This document shows, in pieces, positions 42,191-51,639 of a stretch of 64,000 nucleotides of DNA. Source of the stretch: an uncultured Clostridium sp. Its GTDB lineage: Bacteria; Bacillota; Clostridia; Lachnospirales; Lachnospiraceae. The position numbers and the translations under genes were made by a program. The notes below the pieces were generated by a model. The model was not told the origin of the DNA. It searched no databases and saw only the letters and a list, made by a program, of their open reading frames with translations. The DNA is taken from assembly GCA_947178445.1 (NCBI GenBank), contig CAMWYJ010000004.1, positions 1 to 64,000 of the forward strand, read 5' to 3'. Within the stretch, counting starts at the first letter, position 1. Every line of letters begins with the position of its first letter.

Positions 42191-42387
42191 GATAATATGC
42201 TAAAACATATTGTAAAAAAACAAAAACATTTTTGTTACTTAGGTTATAACTGTCAATGAACGGGTTTCCAGTTTGTGAAAGGGAAGTAGAAGAGGATTGT
42301 GTGTGAGAAAAAGTTTTTTAATAAGGTAGACAGTACATGGAAAAGACTATATGATAAAGCTTGTATAGAAAAGTATATGTAGGTAAT

Positions 42388-42582
42388 TGCGAAACTCAAA
42401 TTTTTCTTTCTTTCGTTGTACAACATATACAATCCAACGCTGGTACGTTTGCACTACTTGTCGCTCGTAGTGGTGCATAACATGCCAAAGTACGGCATGT
42501 AAGCACCAACGGCTCCAAAGTACCTGCTTATGGAATTGTATATGTTGTACAACTGTAATGTAAAGTTAAAAGAGTTTCGCAA
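42388..42582. repeat. 195-bp multi-stem inverted-repeat element
   Basis: The ends TTGCGAAACTC (42388-42398) and GAGTTTCGCAA (42572-42582) are exact inverted repeats. Inside them, GTTGTACAACATATACAAT (42416-42434) pairs with its exact complement at 42535-42553. Further in are GGTAC/GTACC, a CACTAC/GTAGTG hairpin (42453-42473) and an ACATGCC/GGCATGT hairpin closed by GTGC/GCAC around 42481-42499. Nested stems of this kind are typical of MITE-like palindromic elements or structured RNAs. It lies upstream of sbcD. Confidence 0.7.
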
Positions 42583-42618
42583 CCGCCCAGAAAATATATG
42601 TAGAATAAGGAGACGGAT

Positions 42619-43845
42619 ATGCGTTTTATACATTTAGCGGATTTACATATAGGGAAAAGGGTTAATGAATTTTCCATGATAGAGGATCAACGGTATGTAC
42701 TTAAGCAGGTTTTGCAGCTGGCAGATCAGCAAGTGGCAGATGGGAAGGGATTAGATGGTGTGCTGATTGCGGGGGATGTTTATGATAAGCCGATTCCGGC
42801 AGCAGAGGCAGTGCAACTGTTAGATTGGTTTCTCACGCAATTGGCGAACCGGAAGCTTCCGGTCTATATGGTGAGCGGAAATCATGACAGTGGAGAGCGC
42901 CTGGCCTTTGGTGCACATTTATTGCGGACAAGCAGGGTTTATGTAGAATCGGTTTATGATGGCACCCTTCATTTTGTCACATTGGAGGATGAGTACGGGA
43001 AGCTTCATATCTACATGCTTCCGTTTGTGAAACCTGTCCATGTGAGACGTGCATTATTCAGGGAAGCGCAGACCGTAAATCCTGCATTAGATGCCATGAG
43101 CATTTCTGCTACAGAGGATGGCGGCAATGAAGAAGAGCAGAATAAGGATATCATTGCTACATATAAGGATGCGGTAGCCGCAGTGTTAGAGAGAACAGAG
43201 CTTCAAAAAAATGACCGTAATATTTTAATTGCACATCAGATGGTTACAGGAGCAAAACGATGTGATTCCGAAGAAATTTTTGTTGGCGGATTAGATAACA
43301 TTGATGCAGAGCTTTTTGATGATTTTGATTACGTGGCACTCGGTCATTTACATGGACCGCAGAAGGTGGGCAGAGAGGAAGTGCGGTATGCAGGTACTTT
43401 GCTGAAATATTCTTTTTCGGAGTGTGCACATAAGAAGTCAGTTACGATTTTAGAAATGAAGGAGAAAGGAAATATTTCGATTGAGACAATTCCGGTGAAA
43501 CCGTTAAGAGATATGCGGCAGATTGAAGGTACCTATGAGCAGCTTATGTCCAGAGATTTTTATAAGGACAGCAATACAGAGGATTATCTGAAGGTCATTT
43601 TAAAGGATGAGGAAGAGATAACAGATGTATTAGGAAAGCTACGGGCAATCTATCCCAATATTATGAAGCTTCAATATGACAATGCAAGAACCCGGCTAAT
43701 GCAGCATGTGGAGGATGTGGATTGGGAGGAGGATAAACAACCGGAAGCGTATTTCGAGGAGTTTTTTGAGGTGCAGAATAACCAATCCATGACAAAGGAG
43801 CAGAAAAAGCTTGTGACAGATTTGATAGAGAAGATTTGGGGGTGA
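42619..43845 (+). CDS. sbcD: Exonuclease SbcD (Mre11-type nuclease)
   Basis: A 408-aa calcineurin-like metallophosphoesterase with the phosphodiesterase motifs DLHIGKR (Asp8, His10), GDVYD, GNHDS and the later GHLHG, giving the binuclear metal site. It forms the SbcCD complex with the next gene and cleaves hairpins and DNA ends, including palindrome-derived hairpins. Length and motif order fit. The ribosome site is AAGGAGAC. Confidence 0.9.
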   Translation: MRFIHLADLHIGKRVNEFSMIEDQRYVLKQVLQLADQQVADGKGLDGVLIAGDVYDKPIPAAEAVQLLDWFLTQLANRKLPVYMVSGNHDSGERLAFGAHLLRTSRVYVESVYDGTLHFVTLEDEYGKLHIYMLPFVKPVHVRRALFREAQTVNPALDAMSISATEDGGNEEEQNKDIIATYKDAVAAVLERTELQKNDRNILIAHQMVTGAKRCDSEEIFVGGLDNIDAELFDDFDYVALGHLHGPQKVGREEVRYAGTLLKYSFSECAHKKSVTILEMKEKGNISIETIPVKPLRDMRQIEGTYEQLMSRDFYKDSNTEDYLKVILKDEEEITDVLGKLRAIYPNIMKLQYDNARTRLMQHVEDVDWEEDKQPEAYFEEFFEVQNNQSMTKEQKKLVTDLIEKIWG

Positions 43846-43849
43846 CAGC

Positions 43850-46621
43850 GTGAGACCGGAGAAAATGACATTATCAGCATTTGGACCGTTTGCAAAGGAA
43901 ACCGTTATTGATTTCCGGAGGCTTGGGGAAAAAGGTCTTTATCTGATTACCGGAGATACAGGAGCGGGAAAGACAACGATTTTTGATGCCATTACATTTG
44001 CGTTGTATGGTGAGGCGAGTGGGGAGTACAGGGAGAGTACGATGTTTCGCAGTAAATATGCAGCACCCGAGACAAAGACCTTTGTGGAGCTTTCATTTTC
44101 TTATAACGGCAAAGTGTATACGGTGTGGAGATGTCCGGAATACGAGAGACCAAAGGAGCGGGGAGAGGGAATGACAATTCAGGCTGCTAAGGCGGAATTG
44201 ATTTTTCCGGACGACCGCCAGCCGGTTACAAAGACATCCGAGGTTACAAGGCAGATTGTGGAAATTATCGGTCTTGACCGCAATCAGTTTACACAGATCG
44301 CAATGCTTGCCCAGGGCGAATTCCGACGGTTTTTACTGGCGGGAACCACGGATAAGGAAGCAATATTCCGCAATATTTTTCATACGGAAAATTATAAGGT
44401 ATTGCAGCAGCGGTTAAATGAGGAGGCGAGGTCACATTATAAAGAATATGCAGAATTAAAACAGCGTACCCTGCAGTCCATAGAGGGGATTTCCTGCGGG
44501 GAGGAAAGTCCTTATGCCAAGGAGCTGCTTGCGATACAGCAGCGCAAGGAGCTGGTAGACAGGGAGACCTTTGAGGGGCTGTTAAGGGATATTTTGCATG
44601 AGCAGGAGATAGAATTAGCGGAATGTGAAAAGCAGGTGAAGGAGAAAGAAAATGCACTCACAATGCTAAATGAAAAAATCGGTGCAGCCACAAATCTTTT
44701 ACAGGCAAAGCAGGAGCTTATGGCAGTCGAAAAATTTTTGGAGGAATCTGTGGAAAAGCATCAGCAGCTTGTTGATGGGAAAAAGCAGGCAGAAGAGGCG
44801 GCGAAGGCATGTGATACCCTTACTGCCAAATACATACAGATTGAAGGTACATTGGATTTCTATGCACAGCAGACGGAGCTTGTGAAAAAGCAGGAGCATA
44901 CTGACAGACAGCTGCTACAGCATGCAGAGAATCTTGAAAAATGGAAACAGGAATTGGAAGATACAAAGAGGGAAATCCGGCAGTTCGAGGTAGTAAAAGA
45001 GGAGAAAAAGGATTATGGAAAGCTTCGTATTCAGGCAGAGAATGAAAGAGAAAAGCTTTTAAGGCGGCAGACGGAACTGCAGGATTTGGAAGAACAGTTA
45101 AGACAGCTTTCTCGGCAGCAAAAGGAGCTAAAATATGCACAGGAACAGCTTAAGAAGCGTATGGAGGAGCATGCACGGGAAAATGCGAAATACCAACAGC
45201 TGCATGATGCATTTTTGCGGGCACAGGCAGGGCTTTTAGCACAAAATCTGCAGGATAACATTCCCTGTCCGGTGTGTGGTTCTTTATCACATCCAAAGCC
45301 TGCAGTATTGTCAGAAGAGATATGTACAAGAGAAGAACTGGATGAGGTAAAGTCTGTGGTAGAGCAAAAGGAACAGGTGGCAAAGGAGGCAGGACTGCAT
45401 GCGGAAAGACTGCATACGAAGTATACGCATTTACAGCAAAATGTGGAGATGCTATGCCAGAGACTGTTTGAGGGAGAGGACTTTTCTGATGGCAGGGAGA
45501 TGACAGAAAAAAGCCTTAAAAATGTTTCGGTCAAGCTTGATGAGATTGGTAAGCAGATTAAGGTATATAAAAAAGGAGAGGAAGAATATGAGAAGGCGGT
45601 CAGTGAACTTCCCCATATGAATGAAAAACAGAGGGGACAGGAGAAGCGTTTTCAGGAGACAAAAGAACAGCAGACCGTGCTGCAAAAAGACCGGGAGCAC
45701 ATCTTAAGCCAGTTAGAAGCTTTGAAAAAAAGACTATTCTACGAAAGTGAGCAGGCTGCAAGAAAAGAGATGGAGAAACTGTCAGAAAACAAACAGAAAC
45801 TGCTGCAGGATAGGGAAATGGCTGTGAAGAAATTAACGGATTATGAGAACAGACTGACGGAGCAGAAAGCAAAGAAGCAGACATTAGAATTACAGCTTGC
45901 AAAAGGTCAGGAACAAACGCTGGAAGAATTGCAGGATTTGCGCAATGCCGTCACGCTTCAAAAGCAGAGTATGGAAGAGCAGAAAACGCAGCTTAATAGA
46001 AGATACTGTAACAATGAGGAGACTTTGAAACGGGTTCTTTCAGAGTGGGAGAAGCTTATAGTAGTAGAGAACCGTTACCGAAGTATTCAGAGCTTATCGG
46101 ATACAGCAAATGGGATGCTTAAGGGCAAGGACAAGATTATGTTGGAGACCTTTATCCAGATGTCTTATTTTGACAGAGTTTTAAACCGGGCAAACAGAAG
46201 GCTTTTGAGCATGACAGGTGGGCAATATGAGCTGGTTCGGAAAAAAGGGGCAAGCAATCAGAAAAGTCAGTCTGGCTTGGAGCTGGATATAAAGGATTAT
46301 TATAACGGAAGCCTTCGAAGTGTTCAGACCTTATCTGGTGGAGAGACATTTATGGCATCCCTTGCCCTTGCGCTGGGATTATCAGATGAAATTCAGATGG
46401 GAACAGGGGGCATAAAACTTGATACCATGTTTGTGGATGAGGGTTTTGGCTCTTTGGATGATGAGATACTTTCAAAGGCAATAGAGGTGCTTTCCGGATT
46501 GACAGAAGGAAACCGGTTGGTGGGAATTATTTCCCATATTAAAGAATTGGAGCAGCGGATTGATAAACAGATTGTTGTTACAAAGGATATGGCGGGTGGC
46601 AGCAGGGTGGAGATAATATAA
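43850..46621 (+). CDS. sbcC: Exonuclease subunit SbcC (Rad50-type ATPase)
   Basis: A 923-aa SMC-like ATPase. Start is GTG 43850, 4 bp after the sbcD stop, and gives the typical MRPEKMTLSAFGPFA start. The Walker A motif is GDTGAGKTT, a long coiled coil follows, the zinc hook is CPVC in the middle (DNIPCPVCGS), the signature is LSGGETF, and Walker B is DTMFVDEGFGSLD. It powers the SbcD nuclease. The preceding palindromic element is a potential target type for this enzyme, though nearness is probably coincidence. Confidence 0.92.
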   Translation: MRPEKMTLSAFGPFAKETVIDFRRLGEKGLYLITGDTGAGKTTIFDAITFALYGEASGEYRESTMFRSKYAAPETKTFVELSFSYNGKVYTVWRCPEYERPKERGEGMTIQAAKAELIFPDDRQPVTKTSEVTRQIVEIIGLDRNQFTQIAMLAQGEFRRFLLAGTTDKEAIFRNIFHTENYKVLQQRLNEEARSHYKEYAELKQRTLQSIEGISCGEESPYAKELLAIQQRKELVDRETFEGLLRDILHEQEIELAECEKQVKEKENALTMLNEKIGAATNLLQAKQELMAVEKFLEESVEKHQQLVDGKKQAEEAAKACDTLTAKYIQIEGTLDFYAQQTELVKKQEHTDRQLLQHAENLEKWKQELEDTKREIRQFEVVKEEKKDYGKLRIQAENEREKLLRRQTELQDLEEQLRQLSRQQKELKYAQEQLKKRMEEHARENAKYQQLHDAFLRAQAGLLAQNLQDNIPCPVCGSLSHPKPAVLSEEICTREELDEVKSVVEQKEQVAKEAGLHAERLHTKYTHLQQNVEMLCQRLFEGEDFSDGREMTEKSLKNVSVKLDEIGKQIKVYKKGEEEYEKAVSELPHMNEKQRGQEKRFQETKEQQTVLQKDREHILSQLEALKKRLFYESEQAARKEMEKLSENKQKLLQDREMAVKKLTDYENRLTEQKAKKQTLELQLAKGQEQTLEELQDLRNAVTLQKQSMEEQKTQLNRRYCNNEETLKRVLSEWEKLIVVENRYRSIQSLSDTANGMLKGKDKIMLETFIQMSYFDRVLNRANRRLLSMTGGQYELVRKKGASNQKSQSGLELDIKDYYNGSLRSVQTLSGGETFMASLALALGLSDEIQMGTGGIKLDTMFVDEGFGSLDDEILSKAIEVLSGLTEGNRLVGIISHIKELEQRIDKQIVVTKDMAGGSRVEII

Positions 46622-46692
46622 GATTCAATTTGTTAGAAGAGGTTGAACGATAACCGGAAATGTGACGATATTGTGAAAAATATAATTATCAC

Positions 46693-46721
46693 TTGAAAGT
46701 AGCAGATTATGGTAGTAGAAT
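46693..46721 (+). promoter_or_regulatory. Promoter of the first ABC exporter/MarR operon
   Basis: TTGAAA (46693-46698), 17-bp spacer, TAGAAT (46716-46721). It immediately precedes paired palindromes at 46721-46766. Confidence 0.58.
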
Positions 46722-46771
46722 GTTCACTGCCGAACAGTTTTGATGTGAACTGTTCAGCGGTGAACATTTTT
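46719..46771 (+). promoter_or_regulatory. Paired TGTTC-N6-GAACA boxes, candidate MarR operators
   Basis: Two boxes with TGTTC and GAACA ends occur at 46721-46736 and 46751-46766, 30 bp apart centre to centre, and the whole 46719-46768 also forms a 21-bp inverted repeat with two mismatches followed by TTTT. It starts inside the -10 box. It could be an operator for the MarR protein encoded at 51038 or a hairpin terminator for sbcC. Confidence 0.55.
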
Positions 46772-46855
46772 GCGTTATATGAAGATAACAAGGAAACCCT
46801 TATTTCAGATAACATATAAGTATACACAAGACAGAAAGCACAAGAGGAAGAGGAT

Positions 46856-49231
46856 ATGATTCAGATTTTTAAGAACCTGGGTAAATATTGGAAAGCAGTA
46901 TTGCTGATTTTTTTGCTGCTGGTTATTCAGGCATATTGTGATTTGGCATTGCCTCAGTATACATCGGATATCATTGATGTGGGAATACAGGATGGTGGCA
47001 TAAAGCATATTTTGCCGGAAAAGATTTTAAAAACAGAGTATGACTATGTGACTTTGTTTATGAAGGAAGAAGAGGAGAAGGCATTTACAGCCAGCTATGA
47101 AGAAAAAGCGGATTGCTATGAGTGTAAGGATTTATCAGAGAAAGAACTGGAGAAATTGGATGCTTCTTTGATTGTTGCAATACTGATTGATTACCAGATG
47201 GAGGCTGTGGAGGCAGAATCCTTTAAAGAAAACATCTGGAACAATGAACAGATAAGTGCAAAGTTGCAGGCAGCCGGTATGACAAAGGATATATTTATGG
47301 AGATGTCCGTAGATGATATTGGTGACATGCTGCATGTGGACATCACTGCCTTTGAGAAGGAACTGAAGGATGAGGAAGGGAATCTGATTGCAACGACCTG
47401 TGTGGATATGCGAAGTCTTATTAAGAATATGATAGATACAGGAATGATGGATGAAAGTACCATGAATGCAGAAAGAGATACCTTCCAGAAAATGTCGGAT
47501 TCCATTGGTGGGAATACCTTGCAGTCCATGGGTGTGGCATGGGTCGCAGAACGGGAAAAAGAAGCAGGAATAGATATGGATCAAAAACAGACCGGATATC
47601 TCTGGATAGAGGGCGGGAAAATGCTATTGTTGGCTTTGCTTATGGGAGTTGTTTCAATCTTTGAATCACTGCTTGCTACCAGAGTTGGTGCAGGTGTAGG
47701 GCGGGATTTAAGGGAAAAGGTGTTTCATAAGGTGGTTGGATTTACCAGTGCCGAGATGGATCATTTTTCAACAGCATCCTTAATTACACGCAGCACGAAT
47801 GATGTGCAGCAGATTCAAATGGTTACAATCATGCTGCTGCATATAGTGTTATATGCGCCAATCATTGGTGTCGGCGGTGTGATAAAGGTTATAAAGACCG
47901 GAGCAGGAATGGGCTGGGTTATCGGTCTGGCGGTGATTTTGATCGTGGGTCTGGTAATGGCGCTTATGAGTGTTACAATGCCGAAGTTTAAAGTGATGCA
48001 GAAGCTGGTGGATGAAGTAAACCTTGTTTCCCGTGAAATTCTGACCGGATTGAGTGTTATTCGTGCTTTTGGCAGGGAGAAGAAGGAGGAGGAACGGTTT
48101 GACGAAGCAAACCGGAACCTGCTGAAAACCCAGTTATTTACCAATCGTGTTATGAATTTTATGATGCCGGGAATGATGACGATTATGTATGCCATTGACA
48201 TTCTGATTGTGTGGGTAGCGGCTCATAGAATTGATGAAGGGCTTTTGCAGGTTGGTTCTATGACGGCATTTATTACCTATGCGATGCAGATTGTTATGTC
48301 CTTCTTGATGCTTACCATGCTGTCAATCATGCTTCCGAGAGCCGGTGTGGCAGCGGAACGTATTCAGGAGGTTATTGATACAGAAGTATCTGTAAAAGAT
48401 ATAAAACGACCCCAAAGCATTGAAAAACAGGATGGTGTTCTTTCCTTTGAACATGTAAACTTCCGTTATCCGGGAGCAAAGGAAGATGTGCTGTCAGATA
48501 TTGATTTTACTGCAAAGCCCGGACAGATTACAGCGGTTATCGGAAGTACCGGTTGTGGAAAATCCACTTTGGTAAATCTGATTCCAAGGCTCTATGATGT
48601 GACGGATGGAAGGATTACCATAGACGGGCGGGATATCCGTGAAATTTCCATGGAGGATTTGCGCAGTGAAATCGGATTTGTGCCACAAAAGGCAGTGTTG
48701 TTTTCGGGAACGATTGCGAGTAATCTGCGGTTTGGCAACAAAAATGCATCCTTAGCGGAGATCGAAGAAGCAGCAGCGATTGCCCAGGTAAAGGAGTTTA
48801 TAGACAGCAAGGAGCAGGGGTATGACAGTCCGATTGCCCAGGGTGGAAGTAATGTATCTGGCGGTCAAAGGCAGCGTCTTGCCATCGCAAGGGCAATCGT
48901 AAAAAAACCCAAGGTTTTTGTGTTTGATGACAGCTTCTCTGCTCTTGATATGAAGACAGATGTTAAACTCCGTGAGGCGTTAGCTTCTAAGGTAAAGGAC
49001 AGTACGGTTTTGATCGTGGCGCAACGGATCAGTACGATTCTGCATGCTGACCGGATTCTGGTGTTAGATGACGGAAAAATTGTGGGAGAGGGCACACATG
49101 AGGAGCTGCTTAGAAGCTGTGAGGTGTATGAGCAGATTGCCCGTTCCCAGATGTCAGCAAAAGAGCTTGGTTTAGAAGAGAAAACGGAGATTTCCTCCCA
49201 AATGGCAGGGAAAGCAGAGGAGGTGAAATGA
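46856..49231 (+). CDS. ABC exporter, ATP-binding/permease subunit 1 (791 aa)
   Basis: A half-size type IV ABC exporter with a long extracellular insertion between transmembrane helices 1 and 2 (about residues 50-250, soluble and acidic), then the remaining membrane helices and a C-terminal ATPase (GSTGCGKST, VSGGQRQR). The residue after the Walker B Asp is Asp (FDDSFSALD) instead of Glu, so this subunit has a degenerate catalytic site, as expected for one member of a heterodimer. The next gene overlaps its stop by 4 bp and carries the canonical Glu. Substrate unknown; drugs, lipids or peptides are typical of the group. Confidence 0.85.
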   Translation: MIQIFKNLGKYWKAVLLIFLLLVIQAYCDLALPQYTSDIIDVGIQDGGIKHILPEKILKTEYDYVTLFMKEEEEKAFTASYEEKADCYECKDLSEKELEKLDASLIVAILIDYQMEAVEAESFKENIWNNEQISAKLQAAGMTKDIFMEMSVDDIGDMLHVDITAFEKELKDEEGNLIATTCVDMRSLIKNMIDTGMMDESTMNAERDTFQKMSDSIGGNTLQSMGVAWVAEREKEAGIDMDQKQTGYLWIEGGKMLLLALLMGVVSIFESLLATRVGAGVGRDLREKVFHKVVGFTSAEMDHFSTASLITRSTNDVQQIQMVTIMLLHIVLYAPIIGVGGVIKVIKTGAGMGWVIGLAVILIVGLVMALMSVTMPKFKVMQKLVDEVNLVSREILTGLSVIRAFGREKKEEERFDEANRNLLKTQLFTNRVMNFMMPGMMTIMYAIDILIVWVAAHRIDEGLLQVGSMTAFITYAMQIVMSFLMLTMLSIMLPRAGVAAERIQEVIDTEVSVKDIKRPQSIEKQDGVLSFEHVNFRYPGAKEDVLSDIDFTAKPGQITAVIGSTGCGKSTLVNLIPRLYDVTDGRITIDGRDIREISMEDLRSEIGFVPQKAVLFSGTIASNLRFGNKNASLAEIEEAAAIAQVKEFIDSKEQGYDSPIAQGGSNVSGGQRQRLAIARAIVKKPKVFVFDDSFSALDMKTDVKLREALASKVKDSTVLIVAQRISTILHADRILVLDDGKIVGEGTHEELLRSCEVYEQIARSQMSAKELGLEEKTEISSQMAGKAEEVK

Positions 49232-51015
49232 TGTCGGAAGAGAAGGCAAAGGATTTTAAAGGCGCCATAAGGAAAATGATCACCTATATTGGGAAATATA
49301 AAGTGGCAGTTGGAATTGCTATGATTTGCGCAGCAATTGCCACTGTTTTAACAGTGGCAGGTCCAAAAGTAATGGGAAAGGCTACAACTGCTCTTGCGCA
49401 AGGTCTTTCCGAAAAAATAGCGGGAACCGGAGGAATGGATTTTGTTTATATTGCGAAGATTTTGCTTATTACATTGGCACTATATATCGTAAGCGCTGTA
49501 TTTACCTTTATACAGGGCTGGCTGATGACCGGGGTAACACAAAAGATCTGCTATCGCATGCGGAAAGAGATTTCAGAAAAAATCAATCGCATGCCTATGA
49601 AGTATTTTGAGAGCAGGACATATGGTGAAGTCTTATCCAGAATTACCAATGATGTAGACACGTTAGGAATAGCTCTGAATCAGAGCATTACCATGATTAT
49701 TACCAGTGTAACAACCATCCTTGGTGTGACTGTCATGATGTTAAGTATTTCACCATTAATGACATTGATTGCATTTGTCATTTTACCGGTTTCCATGCTG
49801 TTGATGTCATTTCTTGTAAAGAAGTCCCAAAAATTCTTTGAAACACAGCAGGAATATTTGGGACATATCAATGGGCAGGTAGAGGAGACCTATAGTGGGC
49901 ATGCCATTATCAAGGTATTTAATAAGGAAGAGGAGACACTTCAAAGGTTCAATGCGGATAACCGTGTGCTATATGATTCTGCATGGAAATCACAGTTTTT
50001 TTCCGGACTCATGTATCCAATCATGGTTTTTGTTGAAAATCTTGGCTATGTGGGAGTTGCCATTTCCGGTGGTATGCTTGCCGTTCGGGGAGTGATCACA
50101 ATCGGCGATATTCAGGCATTTATTCAATATGTTAAGCAGTTTACCCAGCCGATTCAGGAAGTGGCACAGGTGACAACAGAAGTGCAGTCTATGGCAGCTG
50201 CCGCAGAGAGAGTGTTCGAGTTTCTTGAGGAAGAGGAAGAAGACCAGACGGTAGAAAACGCTGTGGACATTGAAGAAATTAAGGGGAATGTAGAATTTGA
50301 GCATGTTGGATTTGGTTATAATAGTGACCGGATTATCATAAAGGACTTTAGTGCAAATGTAAAACAGGGGCAAAAGATTGCAATTGTCGGACCAACAGGA
50401 GCGGGTAAAACCACGATGGTAAAGCTTTTAATGCGTTTTTATGATGTAAACAGCGGGGCAATCAAGGTGGATGGATACAATATAAGGAATTTCAACCGCC
50501 GAAAGCTTCGAAATGCATTTGGGATGGTATTGCAGGATACCTGGTTATTCAAAGGAACCATTATGGAAAATATCCGTTACGGAAGGTTAGATGCAACAGA
50601 TGAGGAAGTCATTGCAGCAGCAAAAGCAGCCCATGCCCATCACTTTATAGAGACGTTGCCGGGTGGCTATGATATGGAGTTAAATGAGGATGCCAGCAAT
50701 GTATCCCAAGGACAAAAGCAGCTATTAACGATTGCGAGAGCGATTTTGGCGGATAACCCGATTTTAATTTTAGATGAGGCGACTTCCTCTGTAGATACCC
50801 GTACAGAGGTGAGAATCCAGAAAGCGATGGATAATCTGACAAAGGGACGAACGAGCTTTATTATCGCTCACCGTTTGTCCACAATCCGGAATGCGGATTT
50901 GATTCTGGTTATGAGAGATGGTGATATTATTGAGCAGGGAAATCATGATGAACTGCTTGCGAACAAAGGGTTTTATGCAGAGTTATATAACAGCCAGTTT
51001 GAACAGGCATCATAG
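49228..51015 (+). CDS. ABC exporter, ATP-binding/permease subunit 2 (595 aa)
   Basis: A half-size ABC exporter with six predicted membrane helices and a C-terminal ATPase: GPTGAGKTT, the signature VSQGQKQL and Walker B ILILDEATSSVD with the catalytic Glu. It is translationally coupled to subunit 1 (ATG 49228 overlaps its TGA). The pair would form a heterodimer with one competent site. The MarR gene follows 22 bp later. Confidence 0.86.
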   Translation: MMSEEKAKDFKGAIRKMITYIGKYKVAVGIAMICAAIATVLTVAGPKVMGKATTALAQGLSEKIAGTGGMDFVYIAKILLITLALYIVSAVFTFIQGWLMTGVTQKICYRMRKEISEKINRMPMKYFESRTYGEVLSRITNDVDTLGIALNQSITMIITSVTTILGVTVMMLSISPLMTLIAFVILPVSMLLMSFLVKKSQKFFETQQEYLGHINGQVEETYSGHAIIKVFNKEEETLQRFNADNRVLYDSAWKSQFFSGLMYPIMVFVENLGYVGVAISGGMLAVRGVITIGDIQAFIQYVKQFTQPIQEVAQVTTEVQSMAAAAERVFEFLEEEEEDQTVENAVDIEEIKGNVEFEHVGFGYNSDRIIIKDFSANVKQGQKIAIVGPTGAGKTTMVKLLMRFYDVNSGAIKVDGYNIRNFNRRKLRNAFGMVLQDTWLFKGTIMENIRYGRLDATDEEVIAAAKAAHAHHFIETLPGGYDMELNEDASNVSQGQKQLLTIARAILADNPILILDEATSSVDTRTEVRIQKAMDNLTKGRTSFIIAHRLSTIRNADLILVMRDGDIIEQGNHDELLANKGFYAELYNSQFEQAS

Positions 51016-51037
51016 AGGATAGAAAGGAGGCGTTTGG

Positions 51038-51541
51038 ATGAACATTAATAAGACGGGCATGGAAGATGGATTTTGTAAAGTGTTTGAAAAACCGTGGAAA
51101 AATCCGGTAGATGACCGGCATGTGGGATATCAGCTAAAAATGTTAGACCAGATATTTTGTAAGGAAATGGTGAAACTTTTCCGGGAGGATGGATATGATG
51201 GTGTCACAATGTTAGGAGGATGGATCCTGGAATATCTTGCATTTCAGGAGGAAGAGGTAATCTATCAAAAGGATATTGAACGAAATTTTAAAGTCGGAAA
51301 GTCCACTATCGCAGGAATAATGAAAGTGTTAGAGAAAAACGATCTGATTGTACGAAAGTCTGTAAAGGGAGACGCAAGGCTTAAGCAGGTATGCCTTACA
51401 AAGAAAGGAGAACAGTATATTGAGCAAATGCGTCAGCGAAGAAATGCAATGGAAGAGCGTGTTACGAAGGGATTGTCACAAAAGGAACTCGACCTGTTCT
51501 TTCAGATTGTGAAAAAAATGCGGGAAAATCTCTTGGAATAA
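51038..51541 (+). CDS. MarR-family transcriptional regulator
   Basis: A 167-aa winged-helix regulator with the MarR layout: N-terminal helices, a helix-turn-helix (IERNFKVGKSTIAGIMKVLEKNDLI in pieces), a basic wing (KSVKGDARLKQVCLT) and a C-terminal dimer helix. It ends the operon with the two ABC subunits and is probably their local repressor; candidate operators lie at 46721-46766 and at 51562-51581. Confidence 0.85.
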   Translation: MNINKTGMEDGFCKVFEKPWKNPVDDRHVGYQLKMLDQIFCKEMVKLFREDGYDGVTMLGGWILEYLAFQEEEVIYQKDIERNFKVGKSTIAGIMKVLEKNDLIVRKSVKGDARLKQVCLTKKGEQYIEQMRQRRNAMEERVTKGLSQKELDLFFQIVKKMRENLLE

Positions 51542-51557
51542 AAGAAATGGGTTAGGC

Positions 51558-51586
51558 TTGCATATAAATTTTTATTCATATACAAT
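51558..51586 (+). promoter_or_regulatory. Promoter of the second ABC pair with an embedded dyad
   Basis: TTGCAT (51558-51563), 17-bp spacer, TACAAT (51581-51586). The spacer carries ATATAAAT-N4-ATTCATAT (51562-51581, one mismatch), a dyad in the right place for MarR repression. Confidence 0.52.
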
Positions 51587-51639
51587 AGACAGCATGCAAT
51601 CTGAAAACGGTATTAAAGTAATAGATAGGAGATGGAAAC

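Noticed and set aside
45031..45534. Minus-strand open frame (167 aa) opposite sbcC
   Set aside because: Cys/Ser-rich mirror of the coiled-coil region; no ribosome site.
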